Origin: Lunularia cruciata
Taxonomy: Eukaryota; Streptophyta; Marchantiopsida; Lunulariales; Lunulariaceae
Length of the DNA: 64,000 bases
Assembly: GCA_948567375.1 (NCBI GenBank)
Contig: OX419762.1
Location: forward strand, 35,321,034-35,385,033
Direction of reading: 5' to 3'
Made by a program: the position numbers and the translations under genes
Notes under the pieces: model-generated
Databases searched by the model: none
The model's input: the letters and a program-made list of their open reading frames with translations, nothing else
What the model was told of the DNA's origin: nothing
Shown: positions 11,828 to 22,900 of the stretch, one piece after another
Numbering within the stretch: the stretch's first letter is position 1
Layout of the letters: each line of letters begins with the position of its first letter

Positions 11828-13336
11828 TTAGAAAGCTGGGACAACCCCAAATCCTGATTCTGGGACGTTGGGATACATATCTTGCAGACTCAAGTCAGTT
11901 GGGTTCCTCTTCGCAAAACGGCCCTTGATCCGAGGCCGACTCTCCGCGTACGCCTTCCGAGAAGCGTATCGGATAGTTTTTTCAAACTTCCGGTTCTTCC
12001 TCTTCTCCTTGTACCGCATCACCCTCGCTTCACGTGCCATCGGTGGTTCGACCTGTGCCATGTGCAGCATGCGTGGAGGAAACTCGAAGCTTCCATGAGA
12101 TTGAGTACCATCATACGGGGTCGATATGTCGCTCAACGCACTCGTGTCCGGGACAATACCGACATCGAGAGATGAGGAAGACATCTGAAACAGGATAGAA
12201 CAGAGTAAGAGAGTTAGAACGTCTGTAAGCAGCGGACGAGTCCAGATACCAACGCCCGGAGTCCTCGTACTAACGCGAGGACCCTTGCCAACAGCAGTGA
12301 GCTCTCACACTTTCGGCAACTCTAAAGCTTTCATTGCGGGTGGTGAACACAACGAGACAGCCAGAAAGCATCTCCCTAAAGCCAGAGAAGTGGATACCCA
12401 AAGCGAGAAACATGCCCTGCATAGAATGGCATGGGAACAAAATTATGCTACTGAGCAGGAACAGGGACTTACACTCTGGGTCAATGACGACTCGTAACCA
12501 TAACCAGGCTTGCAAACAACCTCCCCTTCAAATGACCCAGATCCCGTCGACATGGTAGGCGACGATTGAGTAGGATGATCGTTGTGCACTGGTACAAGAC
12601 TGTCAGCTGTAAGGTTGGGATTGGCACCCACGACAGTTGCGTAGTCGAGATCAAGATACGGATCCACGTCCGAGAACAAATCGCCGGCATTCATTTCCAT
12701 TTTCGAAGACTTCTGATGCTTCAAGTTCATGCTATCATTCTTCAACGTACGAGGAGAATTCGGGCTGAAACCACCATTTGGTACAAGGAACGACGAAGGC
12801 TCGAGGTCGTCGTCGTCTCCGTCTTCGTTCACAAGAGAACCCATCTCTCCTGTGCCCATTGAGCCCTTGTCATCACCACCAAGGATATTATTCTCGGTCA
12901 GAGGTTTAGGATGTGGTAGCAGCCATGACGCAGCTTCCTCAGCTACAGAGTGTTCATCTGCATCTATATCAACATCCTCTAGTCTGCCTTGGACACCGTG
13001 GGGAACAACCAGGGCATTGATATGGGCGACTTTGATAGTCTGGCCAAGACACTCGTAGAAGGGAGTTACCGGAGTACGTTCATGGCGGCGCGCTAACGGA
13101 TTGGCTGAGTGGATGTCTGTATCACATGCAACACAAAGTGCTGCAGCATCGGCCTTGCATGTCACCACGGCTGGAGCTACCTCGCACACTTCGCACACCC
13201 AAACACGCTCATGTCGTTGCGCAAGCTTGTTAGCCCCATGAACCTTGGTGTCGCAACCTGCACACAGGAAGGCAGTGTCGGCCCTGCAGTAGACTACAGC
13301 GCTCGCCGACTGACATGCATCACAAGGCTTCGGCAT
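11828..13336 (-). CDS. COL: CONSTANS-like B-box/CCT transcription factor (two exons)
   Basis: Nuclear transcription regulator of the CONSTANS family, whose members link light and the circadian clock to gene expression. Exon 1 (13336-12473) encodes 288 residues: B-box 1 (Cys5 to His42) and B-box 2 (Cys48 to His85) with all zinc-binding Cys/Asp/His in place, then an acidic linker. Exon 2 (12184-11828) encodes 118 residues: a Ser-rich SSSSLDVG segment, the basic CCT domain (about 339-381, [19 protein letters not shown]...) for DNA and NF-Y interaction, and a C-terminal GFGVVPAF, the VP motif through which group I COL proteins bind COP1. The 288-bp intron has GTAAGT at 12472-12467 and TTTCAG ending at 12185; it is phase 0, giving 406 residues. 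ATG 13336 starts MPKPCDAC directly before B-box 1. The two-B-box, one-intron layout is that of group I COL genes. No lesion is seen. Confidence 0.95.
12185..12472 (-). other. Intron of the COL gene
   Basis: On the minus strand the intron opens with GTAAGT (12472-12467) after the codon AGT and closes with CCTGTTTCAG (ends 12185) before an ATG codon that is internal to the protein. Removing it joins the linker to the SSSSLDVG segment in phase 0. Reading through instead gives about ten more codons and a stop. Confidence 0.9.
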
Positions 13337-14560
13337 ACTCTGTGTACTAGCTCGATGTTTATGCCTCCTCTGGGCTTCGTCGCTGCCTTACCGGTTCGCG
13401 AGTTCCTTGTTTCTTTCCTACCTGCTCAGATCAGATCCTTCTTCACCTGTATCTGCAATCACCCCAACTGACTGATTGATTTGTGGGTTACCTTCTTCTG
13501 CTTCTTCTTCGACTAGTTCTGCTCAAGTGAGTACTTGACCGAATCACTTGTCCTTTGACTTGCACCTGCACCTGTACCTGCACCCGTGGATCGTTTTGGG
13601 CAACAATCTCACGAAATTACTGAATCTAGAACTGGGTCCGATATCAGTAAGTAGAACTGCTGTAGGTAGTGAGATTCGTTCAACCAGATCGGCTTCCTTA
13701 GAGAGCTACTGTCTCCTGAGGTATCCCTCAAGACAAGACCTCTTCTGCCTCAGTAATGACCAGAACTCCAAAACGCTCGTCTCAGTCAGACATTAACCGT
13801 CGCCCTTCACCTCCCTGCCGCTGCTTCTGATCGCCTCCAGATTGCCTGCGAGGGCCGCCTGCTAAAACCGCGCACTCCGCTCCTGCTCAACAACAAACCG
13901 TGGAAACACCACCAATACTGCAAGTCTTCTTCTGCATGTCGCGAGAAACACAGCTGCTCCACAGTCTTCCACAACAAATCATGAAGCCTCCCCAATTTCA
14001 CTACCCAAGCTTCTTCTTGTCAGTATCGGGTCCCAAACGCAACAATTTTGACTTTGCTGCTGCTGTAAGACTACCTTCTTCACCGAAAGTTGTCAACTGT
14101 CAGCTTCCAGATTTACACTCCGCAGAACGTTTGCGGCATGGGACACAATGGGCCAAACTGTGCTCTTCTCGGCACAGAAATGGAGAAAAAACAAAGCTAA
14201 ACAAGGCTGTTCAACAACAAATGACAACCAGACAGGTTGCAGCGCACCGAGAGAAACGAGGGTCCAAACTCTGAGCAGGCTAAACACGGAAATCAGGGGG
14301 AGGGGAAGAAGGGCGAGAGGTGGCGTAGGAGGTGTAGTGATAAGATAGGAGGAGGAGAGGGGACTGAGGTTGGGAGAGAGAGAGAGAAAGAGCCCAAGAC
14401 GAAACTGATTCGTGAAGAGTGAGCTTCTAGTTTCATCACACCACCACCATACTGTGGAAAGGAAGGGAAGGTTAGGACTCCAGCCGGCGATGGGAAGGGA
14501 GTTGTTCCGGGGACAAGGGAACTGCCCGGGTCAGATCGGGCACACCAGTCAAGCTATAAG
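13337..14560 (-). promoter_or_regulatory. 5' leader and promoter region of the COL gene
   Basis: Upstream on the minus strand the sequence is pyrimidine/purine-rich, with a CT-rich run at 14360-14400 and a (GCAGGT)n-like hexamer tract at 13560-13585. Both are common in plant 5' leaders. A weak TATA-like CTTATAG lies near 14557-14563. The transcription start and any leader intron cannot be fixed from sequence. No ATG occurs between about 13470 and the start codon, consistent with initiation at 13336. Confidence 0.45.
13887..13982 (-). CDS. Possible 31-codon upstream ORF of COL
   Basis: An ATG at 13982 opens a 31-residue, Cys-rich frame ending at a TGA at 13889-13887, about 550 bp upstream of the COL start. 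If the transcript begins near 14.4-14.5 kb and this part is not spliced out, it would be a translated upstream ORF. No similarity to a known conserved upstream peptide is recognised, so it may be fortuitous. Confidence 0.2.
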   Translation of the reverse strand: MICCGRLWSSCVSRDMQKKTCSIGGVSTVCC

Positions 14561-15357
14561 ACAAACGTTTTGCAAGGTTGCCTATATCACCCATCGTACG
14601 GGAATATGACACTCTTGGAGAACCGACGGCTCGCAGGTTACGTGTTGATCACTCATTCCTCTTTACTGGGTCCTCCGGTTTCATTCTGATTTTCTTCTTT
14701 GTACAGTGGTCATTTATCATCATGTGGATCGGATGCCTCTTCAATCCGCTGTTTTCCTCCTCCAGGTCTACCCGAACGAAGAAGACCTTTTGCATCATTA
14801 GCGCTATGGTTTCTTCTTGAGTATTTACATTAACATTATTGCAATGAATGTTGTAAGGACTTGCTTTTGCAGGGCTAAGTCTCCTTTTCGGATTTCCCCA
14901 TTTCCTGATCCAGAAAAGTATTGGATTCAGTCTCAATGTGACAGAAATAATATTCTAAAGCTCTGAATTCTTTTACCAAACCTAATTATCTAAAAGGAAT
15001 GATTGGACCAATATAGAGCTGGTGGAGTTTCCTTCGTTGGTTACAGTCGTTTGACTTCGTACGAACTACACACTCCCTCTCACGAATAAACTAACAATAC
15101 AATTACTACACCTAAATTTACTAATTTGTTTCTAGCAAATTTGTATTTAGTCTAAACTTCCACCTTTGGGATAAATCTGGAAATATTTGTAGTTACTCCA
15201 AAAGTTTAAGGAAATAACAGAATCAGTCCCTTTAATAGAAATCGTGACTTTGTGACGATACATCATTTTCGACTTCGTAATATGGCCAAGTGGAATTTCT
15301 ATTTCATAAAAAGTATAGTTCATCGGTACTAGAGTAACAAGTAACCGTTGGAGAATA
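14561..15357. other. No supported gene
   Basis: Short open frames on both strands show no family resemblance. The sequence becomes AT-rich rightward and leads into a dispersed-repeat copy. Confidence 0.5.
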
Positions 15358-15775
15358 ACAAGAAGGATGGGAAGATATTAAGATATTTGAGTTATCTAAA
15401 TCATCCGGTCTACAAAAGATATTTGAGTTACTGTATAATCTGCATAGGACGAAAGTATCCTAAGAAGCATCACCTAGTATGATTGTACTAGTAAGTACTA
15501 AGTGCAGAACAATTGACACATGTTATCTAAATTATATTATGTAGTATGAAAGTGAGAATGGTCCTAATGTCTACTATGATAATCAGTCATGTATTTCTTG
15601 ACAAATGTGTCAAATGCCATGTCTATTGCTCCACATAACTCCAAGGTTTAGAGGACCTTAATGTATATCCTTCTACACGTGGAGACCTTTGTTGTTGCTA
15701 GTCCGATTGCCGCCCATCCAAGAGGATGAATAATCGCCCTGTCTAAGACTATATCATGTGTTAGATTTGTAAGCA
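15358..15775 (-). repeat. Dispersed repeat family DR1, diverged copy
   Basis: Collinear with 6935-7440: GAAGGATGGGAAGA, GGTCTACAAAA, AAGCATCACCTAGT, GACACATGTTATCTAAA, ATAACTCCAAGG and GGAGAC follow in the same order and spacing. A block including the CTTAGCCCC palindrome is missing. The next 500 bp (15776-16271) hold no recognisable feature. Confidence 0.7.
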
Positions 15776-18267
15776 CAACATCTTGTAGTGTTACTTGAGC
15801 ATCTCAAATCCAATACAAGTCTAACCTAACTCGTGTCACCTGCAAAGCATACCAACTCTCTCTCCAAGTAGAGTATCCACTCTCTCATGCCATGGCAAAC
15901 ATTATATCCCTAATGGCATCTTGGGTAGTTATCCTTTGTTCTTTAGAAGAATATCATGTCATATGTTCCCTTTGTTGCATCTAGTGTAGAACAACACTCA
16001 TATGTGAGTAGTGAAAATATAGATGGTGCAAGATGGTCGGTGTAAGTTGAAATGCCTTAATGCACGGTTAAGCTAGGATCTATAGCCTACACCCTTGCTA
16101 GAGCAAGAGCAAAGACTGGCACTAGTAGCACAAGGAATGGATGAATTAACTAAGAAAGAATGTAGAATATATTGAAATTATCAAACCATCAAGGAAGACT
16201 TCAAACCTCTCGTATAATCAAAGGTAAAAAAGCAAAGGATGGAAGGCCATTTTTTGCTTATGGGAATAGACTATAACAAACCAAGGAGAGTAAAAGTAGA
16301 ATGGAATATTAGATTGAGAATTTTTATTTAAAGGAAACTCCAAATACTTAGGTTGAGCTTGGACTTTGGTATTTATAAGTAAATAAGTACAAGACTCCAA
16401 AGAAGTTTATTTTCTTGGAATACAAGCCAAGCTAGTGATTTAATTAACATACAAGTTATTCAATCCTTTAAAAGCTTCTAGAAATCTCTCACCAAGAGGC
16501 TTTTGTGATGCTTCAAGAACATTCTCAAAATTCCTAGATGTATATCAATTTTGATCTCCTTTTAGCAGTACTTAACTTTTTCAGGCTCAATATTATTACA
16601 TATTCCACCATACATAGTTTGTGACTTCCTTGTTGCATGGAATCTTCAAACTCTTGTATGGTTGCTTGAGCATTCTAGAGACAAGAAACATTCTCCCATG
16701 TGGTATTATGAAGGAGATGCACTTTCTAGAGGATCTTACTTTAATTTGTCATTGGTGGTCATGTTGGATGTCTTGCACAAATGGCACTATGAAGGAGATA
16801 CACATTCTAGAGGATCTTACATTTGATTTTTCATTGGTGGCAATATTGGAAGTCTCTTTGTGCAAGAATATAATTGACTTCATATTCTTCAAGGTCATTA
16901 ATAGAGATTGGAGAAGTAGTAGATTCGATACAAGTAGCAAAAGAAGATAGATTAGAAACAAAGGGTTTATATTGTGGGACATGGAAGACAAGACAAATCT
17001 TCATATGACTACGAAGGACAAATTTTTAAACACAAGTAAACAAGAGAAATAATTTGAATAACATGATAGACTTATCTAATTTGGAGCAAGTTTACAAGAG
17101 GTTTCAAGAGGGAAAAGAAAGCTACTAGAGGAAAGCATAAGCATATCATCTACTTGAAAGGTGATATTTTGAGAATTTCTAGTAGTATATTGCTCTTGGA
17201 TACTTTGAGTAACACATGATTATGAGATTTGGATTGGTGTAAAGATGCAAATAACATGGACAATAAGGTGAAAGTATGAGGAACATGGTAGTGGAGTAAA
17301 AATAGAATCTAGAATGAGTGAATCTTACTTATAATTAAGAAACAAGAGAGAGAATCTTGCATTTGCTTGCTTGGAATTATTGTAGGTAAATTTGGGAGCC
17401 ACAAGACAAGTATCTCAATTGGTGTGGTGAACACTAATGAAAGCTTGTAGTATATCTTTTAAGGTGCAATTTGCTTGTTCCATTTGCACATCAGTTTGAA
17501 GGTGATAAGCTATAAACAATACAATCTTGGTAATGAGGATCTTGAGAAGTGCTTGCCAAAATTTACTAGTGAATCAAGGATCATGATCAAAGATGAAGAC
17601 TTGTAACATACCACGGTATTTGAATATAGTATCAAAGTAAATCAAAGCTAATGTTGGAGCTTCTACTATAATGAAAAGTGTTGAGCATATCAACAAACAC
17701 CATAATTTTTTTATGGCTTTGGTCCATCTTTAATAAATCATATGATGAGGATTTATAAGGGTGATAATGGTTTGTAATTGACAGGCATTATCACTTGTTA
17801 CACTAAGATATAATCTCCCTACACATTTGTTGCATATACCATTATAAGTTGTTCTTGATCTCAAGTAAAAAAATTCTTTCTTTTTAGTTTAGCCATCAAG
17901 ATACAAAGTCAATAGAATGCAACTCATTTGGTAATTTTGTCGTAGATTGCTTAGATTATAAATTTAGAAGCATCAAAATTGACCACACAAGGTAGTTGAG
18001 TATCATATGGTTAGAGGATGGATCATGAAGACATCAAATCCTTAAGTTTCTTAAATTATTCTTCTTTTTGTGTGGTCCACTCAAAGTTTATTATCTTTTC
18101 CAAGAGATTTGTTAATGATGTGGTTACATGAGCATAACAGTGTAAGAAAAATTTGTAAAAGCCTACTAATTCACTAAAGCATCCTTAAGAGTAAGCCAAT
18201 CATTAATAGCTATGAATTTCTCTCCTTTTTTCTTGATCTCCTTTATTGAAACCTTATGTGCCAAGAA

Positions 18268-18698
18268 TGTAAAAGACCAAGGAGAAATAGGAGAATGGAA
18301 TATCAAAGTAGAAGATCACATTAGGACACTCAAGTGATGGAAACTCCAAATGCTTAGCTTGAGCTCAAGCTTTGGTATTCATAGATAATTTAGGTACAAA
18401 AATCCCAAGGAATTTCCCAGGAAGGTTCCTTCTAGAAGCCACCTTACTTGGAATACAAGCTAAGTTAGATGCATGCTAAGCTAACTATTTATTTGGTGTA
18501 CAGGCTAAGCTAACCATCAACTTGGCATATAAGTTACTCAATCTTTGGAAGGTTCTTAGAAGCTTCTTACCAAGAAAACTTAGTGGATGCTTCTACAACA
18601 TTCTTAAAATTCTTAGATATAACATATTTTTACATCTTTTCAATCATATGCAACTCCTACTAACTCCATATAGCTCATAGTAACTCCATATTATTACA
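18268..18698 (-). mobile_element. Solo LTR of family C nested in C1
   Basis: The 431-bp segment begins TGTAAAAGACC and ends TATTACA, matching the LTRs at 35671-36177 and 42186-42668. It is flanked by a perfect 5-bp target duplication AAGAA (18263-18267 and 18699-18703). It interrupts element C1, so it arrived later. LTR-LTR recombination removed its body. Confidence 0.9.
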
Positions 18699-19105
18699 AA
18701 GAAGATAACTTCATTCCAAGACACTTGGATTTCTTGCAATAGGAGGTTCCATTTCTATAGTCATCTCATGATCTCTTTAAGATTCTTGTGTTTTACCTTT
18801 GCCTTGCTTTAAATTAAAATGTCATCCAAGAAAATTATGATGTATTGATTGACTAACCTCTCTAACATCCCCAATGCATTTGATCAATACAAACTATTAG
18901 AGCATTAGTGATCACAAAAGGTAAAATTTTTCATTCAAAATGCTCATACCTTGTATAAAAGACAATTATTTTATATCTTTCTCATCATTTAAAAATTTAC
19001 CAATAGCTACTTCAAAATTCCAACTTAGAGAAATATTGTACTCCACTTAGTGATTCAACAAGTCATCAATATGAGGCAAAGGCTATGCATTCTTCATGGG
19101 TTTTC

Positions 19106-19297
19106 TTATTTATCAAAAACATAATAATCTATCACTCCATTCTTCTTTTGTAGAAACAATATTGAAGCTTCCCAATATGATGTGCTATATTGTATAAAAT
19201 CATTTTCCAACAACTCAATCAATGGTATTTGGAGTTTTTCTAGTTCCTTTGGTGAGAGATGACAGATTGATCTACTCACTAAAGTACTCCTTAGCAA
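19106..19297 (-). pseudogene. Reverse transcriptase N-terminal fragment of C1
   Basis: 63 codons still open. RSICHLSPKELEKLQIPL, then LLENDFIQYSTSYWEASILF and KKNGVIDYYV, match the stretch of Ty3/gypsy RT from the PxxxRPYRxSPxE-like region to the KKxDGxxRxCVDYR-like box. The latter has decayed here (Arg and Cys lost). Confidence 0.8.
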
Positions 19298-21499
19298 TAG
19301 CTTTATCTTGAGGGGTATATCTTGATCAAAGAGTAACCCTTTTGGAAGATTGTCAGGAAATGTGTTTGCAAACTCCTATATTCTTTGATCAACTACTTCT
19401 ATTTTTAGGCTTATGATCCTCAACAAATTCTCCTTACACTATAATTTTGATTCACCTAGCACAAAAACAAGAACATCCTCCTCCAAATTTTGTTCTATCA
19501 CTACTACACTTACAAATTCCCATTTAGGGATTGATTATTCTTAGATGTTCTACTCAAAGTTGCCACATAACCTAATTGATCATTCTTACTTTGGTATTGT
19601 ACTTGAATTTGTCATTGAGCACAATCAAATTGAACCTTTGAACATTCAAGCCAAGGAAGGCCGAGAATGATATCTTAGCATGAAGGAACTATTATGAATC
19701 TCATACACTTTAAATACTCTTGCCAAACTTGCAACAAGATGTGAACTATGGAATGCAAAACATTTCTTAGCATATGTCATCATTAGTTTGCTGCATAATC
19801 TTGGCTTCATAAGAATATAGAGTTACTTTTCTAATCTTATGGACATGCAATCATCAAAACTTCCACAATCAACCAAAATTTTAGAATCATGATTTGATAT
19901 CATATCTTGCAAGTGAATCACATTTGCATAGGTCTAGCCTTCAACCCCTTTGGAAATAATTAGGTTCTAAACAAATGACTTTATATATTTTTATTGTGAT
20001 ATTTGTTTCCTTGATCATCATGCTCTAAGAACTCTATTTGGGCAATTTGTTAAGGTTGTCCATTCTTACTTGGACCTTTTGCAATACTATGTCCAATTTG
20101 TGGACAAAAGAAGCAATCACCATTTTGTCTCAATAATCCACCATCTACTATGTTGAATGATATTTATTAGATGATATCTATCTCTATTTGTATTGGATTG
20201 TCCAACTATGCTTGATGACTTTGTAGGTTTTATGAAGGTTTGGATCAAGCCCAAGTTGAACTCAAGAATCACAAATGCTTAGCTAATTGCATGGCTTCTT
20301 CCAAACATATAGATTTATGTATGGTTACTTCTAGTTTAGTGTACAATTCAATCCTCTCACAAATAGATCAAGTGATTTGCCTTCATCATCTTTGTAATCT
20401 ACATCATTGTATTTTAAAATTAGATAATATAACTTCTAACATAACAATTTTGCCTAAATTTTACCAACCAATCTTATGTATCTTGTGCAGCATTCATTGA
20501 TAAGAATATCCTTATTATTGCACTCTTGAAGTCTTCTCAGATTGCCATTGAAATTTCTCTAATTAGAATCACCATCATTGTTTTGTAATTTTTTTCTAAT
20601 TGACTCAAAGTCAAGAGGGTCTACCTACAATCATCTAGAAGATTTGTATCTTCAAAAAACATTGAGAATAAAAACAAAAAGATTTGTACAACATTTTGTA
20701 AACTCTTTCTTTCAAATGCCTTAGGTTTTGTGAATCAAACTTAATCTTCTTTTTCTTGGAAAGTTCCTTCATCCATTTGCTCATGTCATATACTCCCAAA
20801 ATTTCTCTCTTTCAATAATCTAATAATATGTTCCATTTTTTATTCCATAACAATGATAAATTTAGGCATTCTTGTGTTTACCACCATGACTACTACTCTA
20901 TCAAAATACTTGCTCATGAATATCTTTAAGTTAATATATCACTTCCACTTTCACTATTCTCCATAAGCTACAATTAGAAGTACCAATGTTCATCAAGCAA
21001 GATGATCTTATTCAAGAACTCTTGGCCACAATGTACAATGAGAAGTTGTTAGAAATGATGATTTGGTAGTACATGGATATGGAAACTGATTTGGTGGTCC
21101 ACCAATACCATCTATTTCATTTTTGCTTTGATTTCAATACAATAATTATAAGATAAATAAGAGAATGCAAGATCAAATTGCAAAACTCTTAATTGAAGGA
21201 GACTTCAAATGCTTTGGTTGAGCTTAAACTTTGGTGTTATAAGTAAACTAAATACAAAACTCCAAAGGAAGTTTCAAAAGAAGTTTCCTTATAGAGTATC
21301 CACAAAGTCAACTTTCTTGGAGTACAAGCTAAGCTAACCATTTACTTAACATACAAGCTACTCAATATTTTAGAAGTTTCTAGAAGTATCTCACAAAAAA
21401 CTTCTTAGATGCTTTTAGAATATTCTTAAAAATTGTAGATATATTATAGTTTTAACCTCCTTTAGTTATACTTCATTTTTTTGTAACTTGATATTATCA

Positions 21500-22900
21500 T
21501 AAGGTTGTCTCTTGTCTATTGTAATAACTTTTAGAGAGAAAAAAGATCATTCTTCCACCTTGTTCACATATATCTATAAGATTGGCTTATCAACAAGCAC
21601 AAAATGGGAAGAAAGTAGAGGTGTAAGAAAGCTCAACTACCCAAAAACATAAAATTTATTGCCTCCTCTAGAGATAGTAGGTCTAGTAGGTCTACTCCTT
21701 GCACACAATTAGTAAGGATGTTTCTTTATGTGCCAAATCCCTTGTCACACACTCAAATATCATTGGTCCAATGATATAATCAAAGATTTCCATGATATTC
21801 TTATCAAAAGCTCTCAAATATGTTAAGAAGGTCAAAGAAAGGTAGAACCATACAAAGTAGATAAGTTGGTCAGTGTGTAATACTAGAGGAGAGTATATGA
21901 AATATCACTTAAAGGTTATTCACATGAAGAGTATTCCTTGCGAAGGTTGTTAGCATTTAAGAAGCATATGACAAAATCCTTGGATCCTCTTGGAATTCCA
22001 AGAATACATAAGTCATCTATAGATGTTATACATCCCTTTGGAAGTTAGAGGTGAAGAAGGATACCTAAAGGGGACCATGCTCTACACTTGACACCTTGAC
22101 TCTCAAGCTTAAAATATGGAGCTTAATAGTCAAGTGGTCAAAGGCTTGCCTAATTTGATCTACAAGGCTCATAATGTATGTATAGTTTAGGAAAGAAGGA
22201 ACTACATAACTTTGTTGGGCCAAAATAGTAGATAAGAGAGTTCTCAAGTGAGCTATATCAAATAAAGTTCCACTTAAGGATCTCTTTGTTGTGTAACAAC
22301 AACAAACTCTAAGAAAGTGCCCTCTTGTGAGAAATAGTGCTAGTAAAAATGGGAATAAAGAGAGCTATAAAAAGGATTGCATGAAAGTAACAAGGATGCC
22401 ACTAGTCTTCCTAAACTCTCTAAAGATGGATGCATGTGAAATTCTATTAAAAGTATTCTCAAAATTGACCTATAGAACAACCCACTCTAGATAGATATCT
22501 TTGAGTGCTTTAATGCTTCAAGATATACCTCAAAACACTTGGGCATAACAACTCTAAATTGATATGGATTTAGGTGTTGTTTGAAGTTAGAATAATGTTA
22601 AAGGACAATGGTACAACTAACAAGATGTAAGAAGACCTCCCCAATAGCAATTGGTGTAATGCCCCTTGTGTACTTTTCCATTGCAAGAAGTCACTAACAC
22701 CTGGCACTTGACAAACTAATATAGGAATTTTCCACTCTCTATTATTATAATCACCTAGAATAACTCTATAGAATCTATCAAAGGGATCATTTGCTTAAAG
22801 CAATCTCTAAATGCTCATAAATCATCCTTGATAAACCTCTTGTGGAGATGTATAGTGTAGTGCACAATGTATATGCAAAAGGAAATCCATCACAATATAG
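21500..22900 (-). pseudogene. LINE-like reverse transcriptase remnant, copy 1
   Basis: On the minus strand a broken reading can be followed. VDFENTFN (about 22470; RT motif A) comes first, then a QGDPLGG-box equivalent reduced to KRSLSGTLFDIAHLR (about 22255), then VPSFLNYTYI (about 22200-22172) where the catalytic LADD should be, then SITH-PTYLL (about 21870) and LLDLLSLEEAINF (about 21670). The same order occurs in copy 2 at 46060-48980. The catalytic Asp pair is lost and many stops are present. The 22900-24000 interval to the right may hold the 5' part, but nothing there could be identified. Confidence 0.6.

Larger units (their letters stand above)
16272..21497 (-). mobile_element. Decayed Ty3/gypsy chromovirus C1
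   Basis: A family-C LTR lies at each end (about 16272-16604 and 21143-21497), and a degenerate primer-binding site lies just inside the right one. Read on the minus strand, the order is gag with a CFFCPQIGH zinc knuckle (about 20070-20110), protease region, RT start (19297-19106, RSICHLSPKELEKL), the RT active-site box FLDDIL (about 18812-18835), integrase remnants and a chromodomain-like segment (16950-16630). Stops and frameshifts break every domain. A solo LTR of the same family is inserted between RT and integrase at 18268-18698. The element can no longer encode protein. Confidence 0.8.

Noticed and set aside
12729-13471. Plus-strand frames of 109 and 120 codons across the COL gene
   Set aside because: Antisense shadows of COL exon 1.
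20240-20500. 86-codon plus-strand frame in element C1
   Set aside because: It is antisense to the Gag region of a minus-strand retroelement and has no resemblance of its own.
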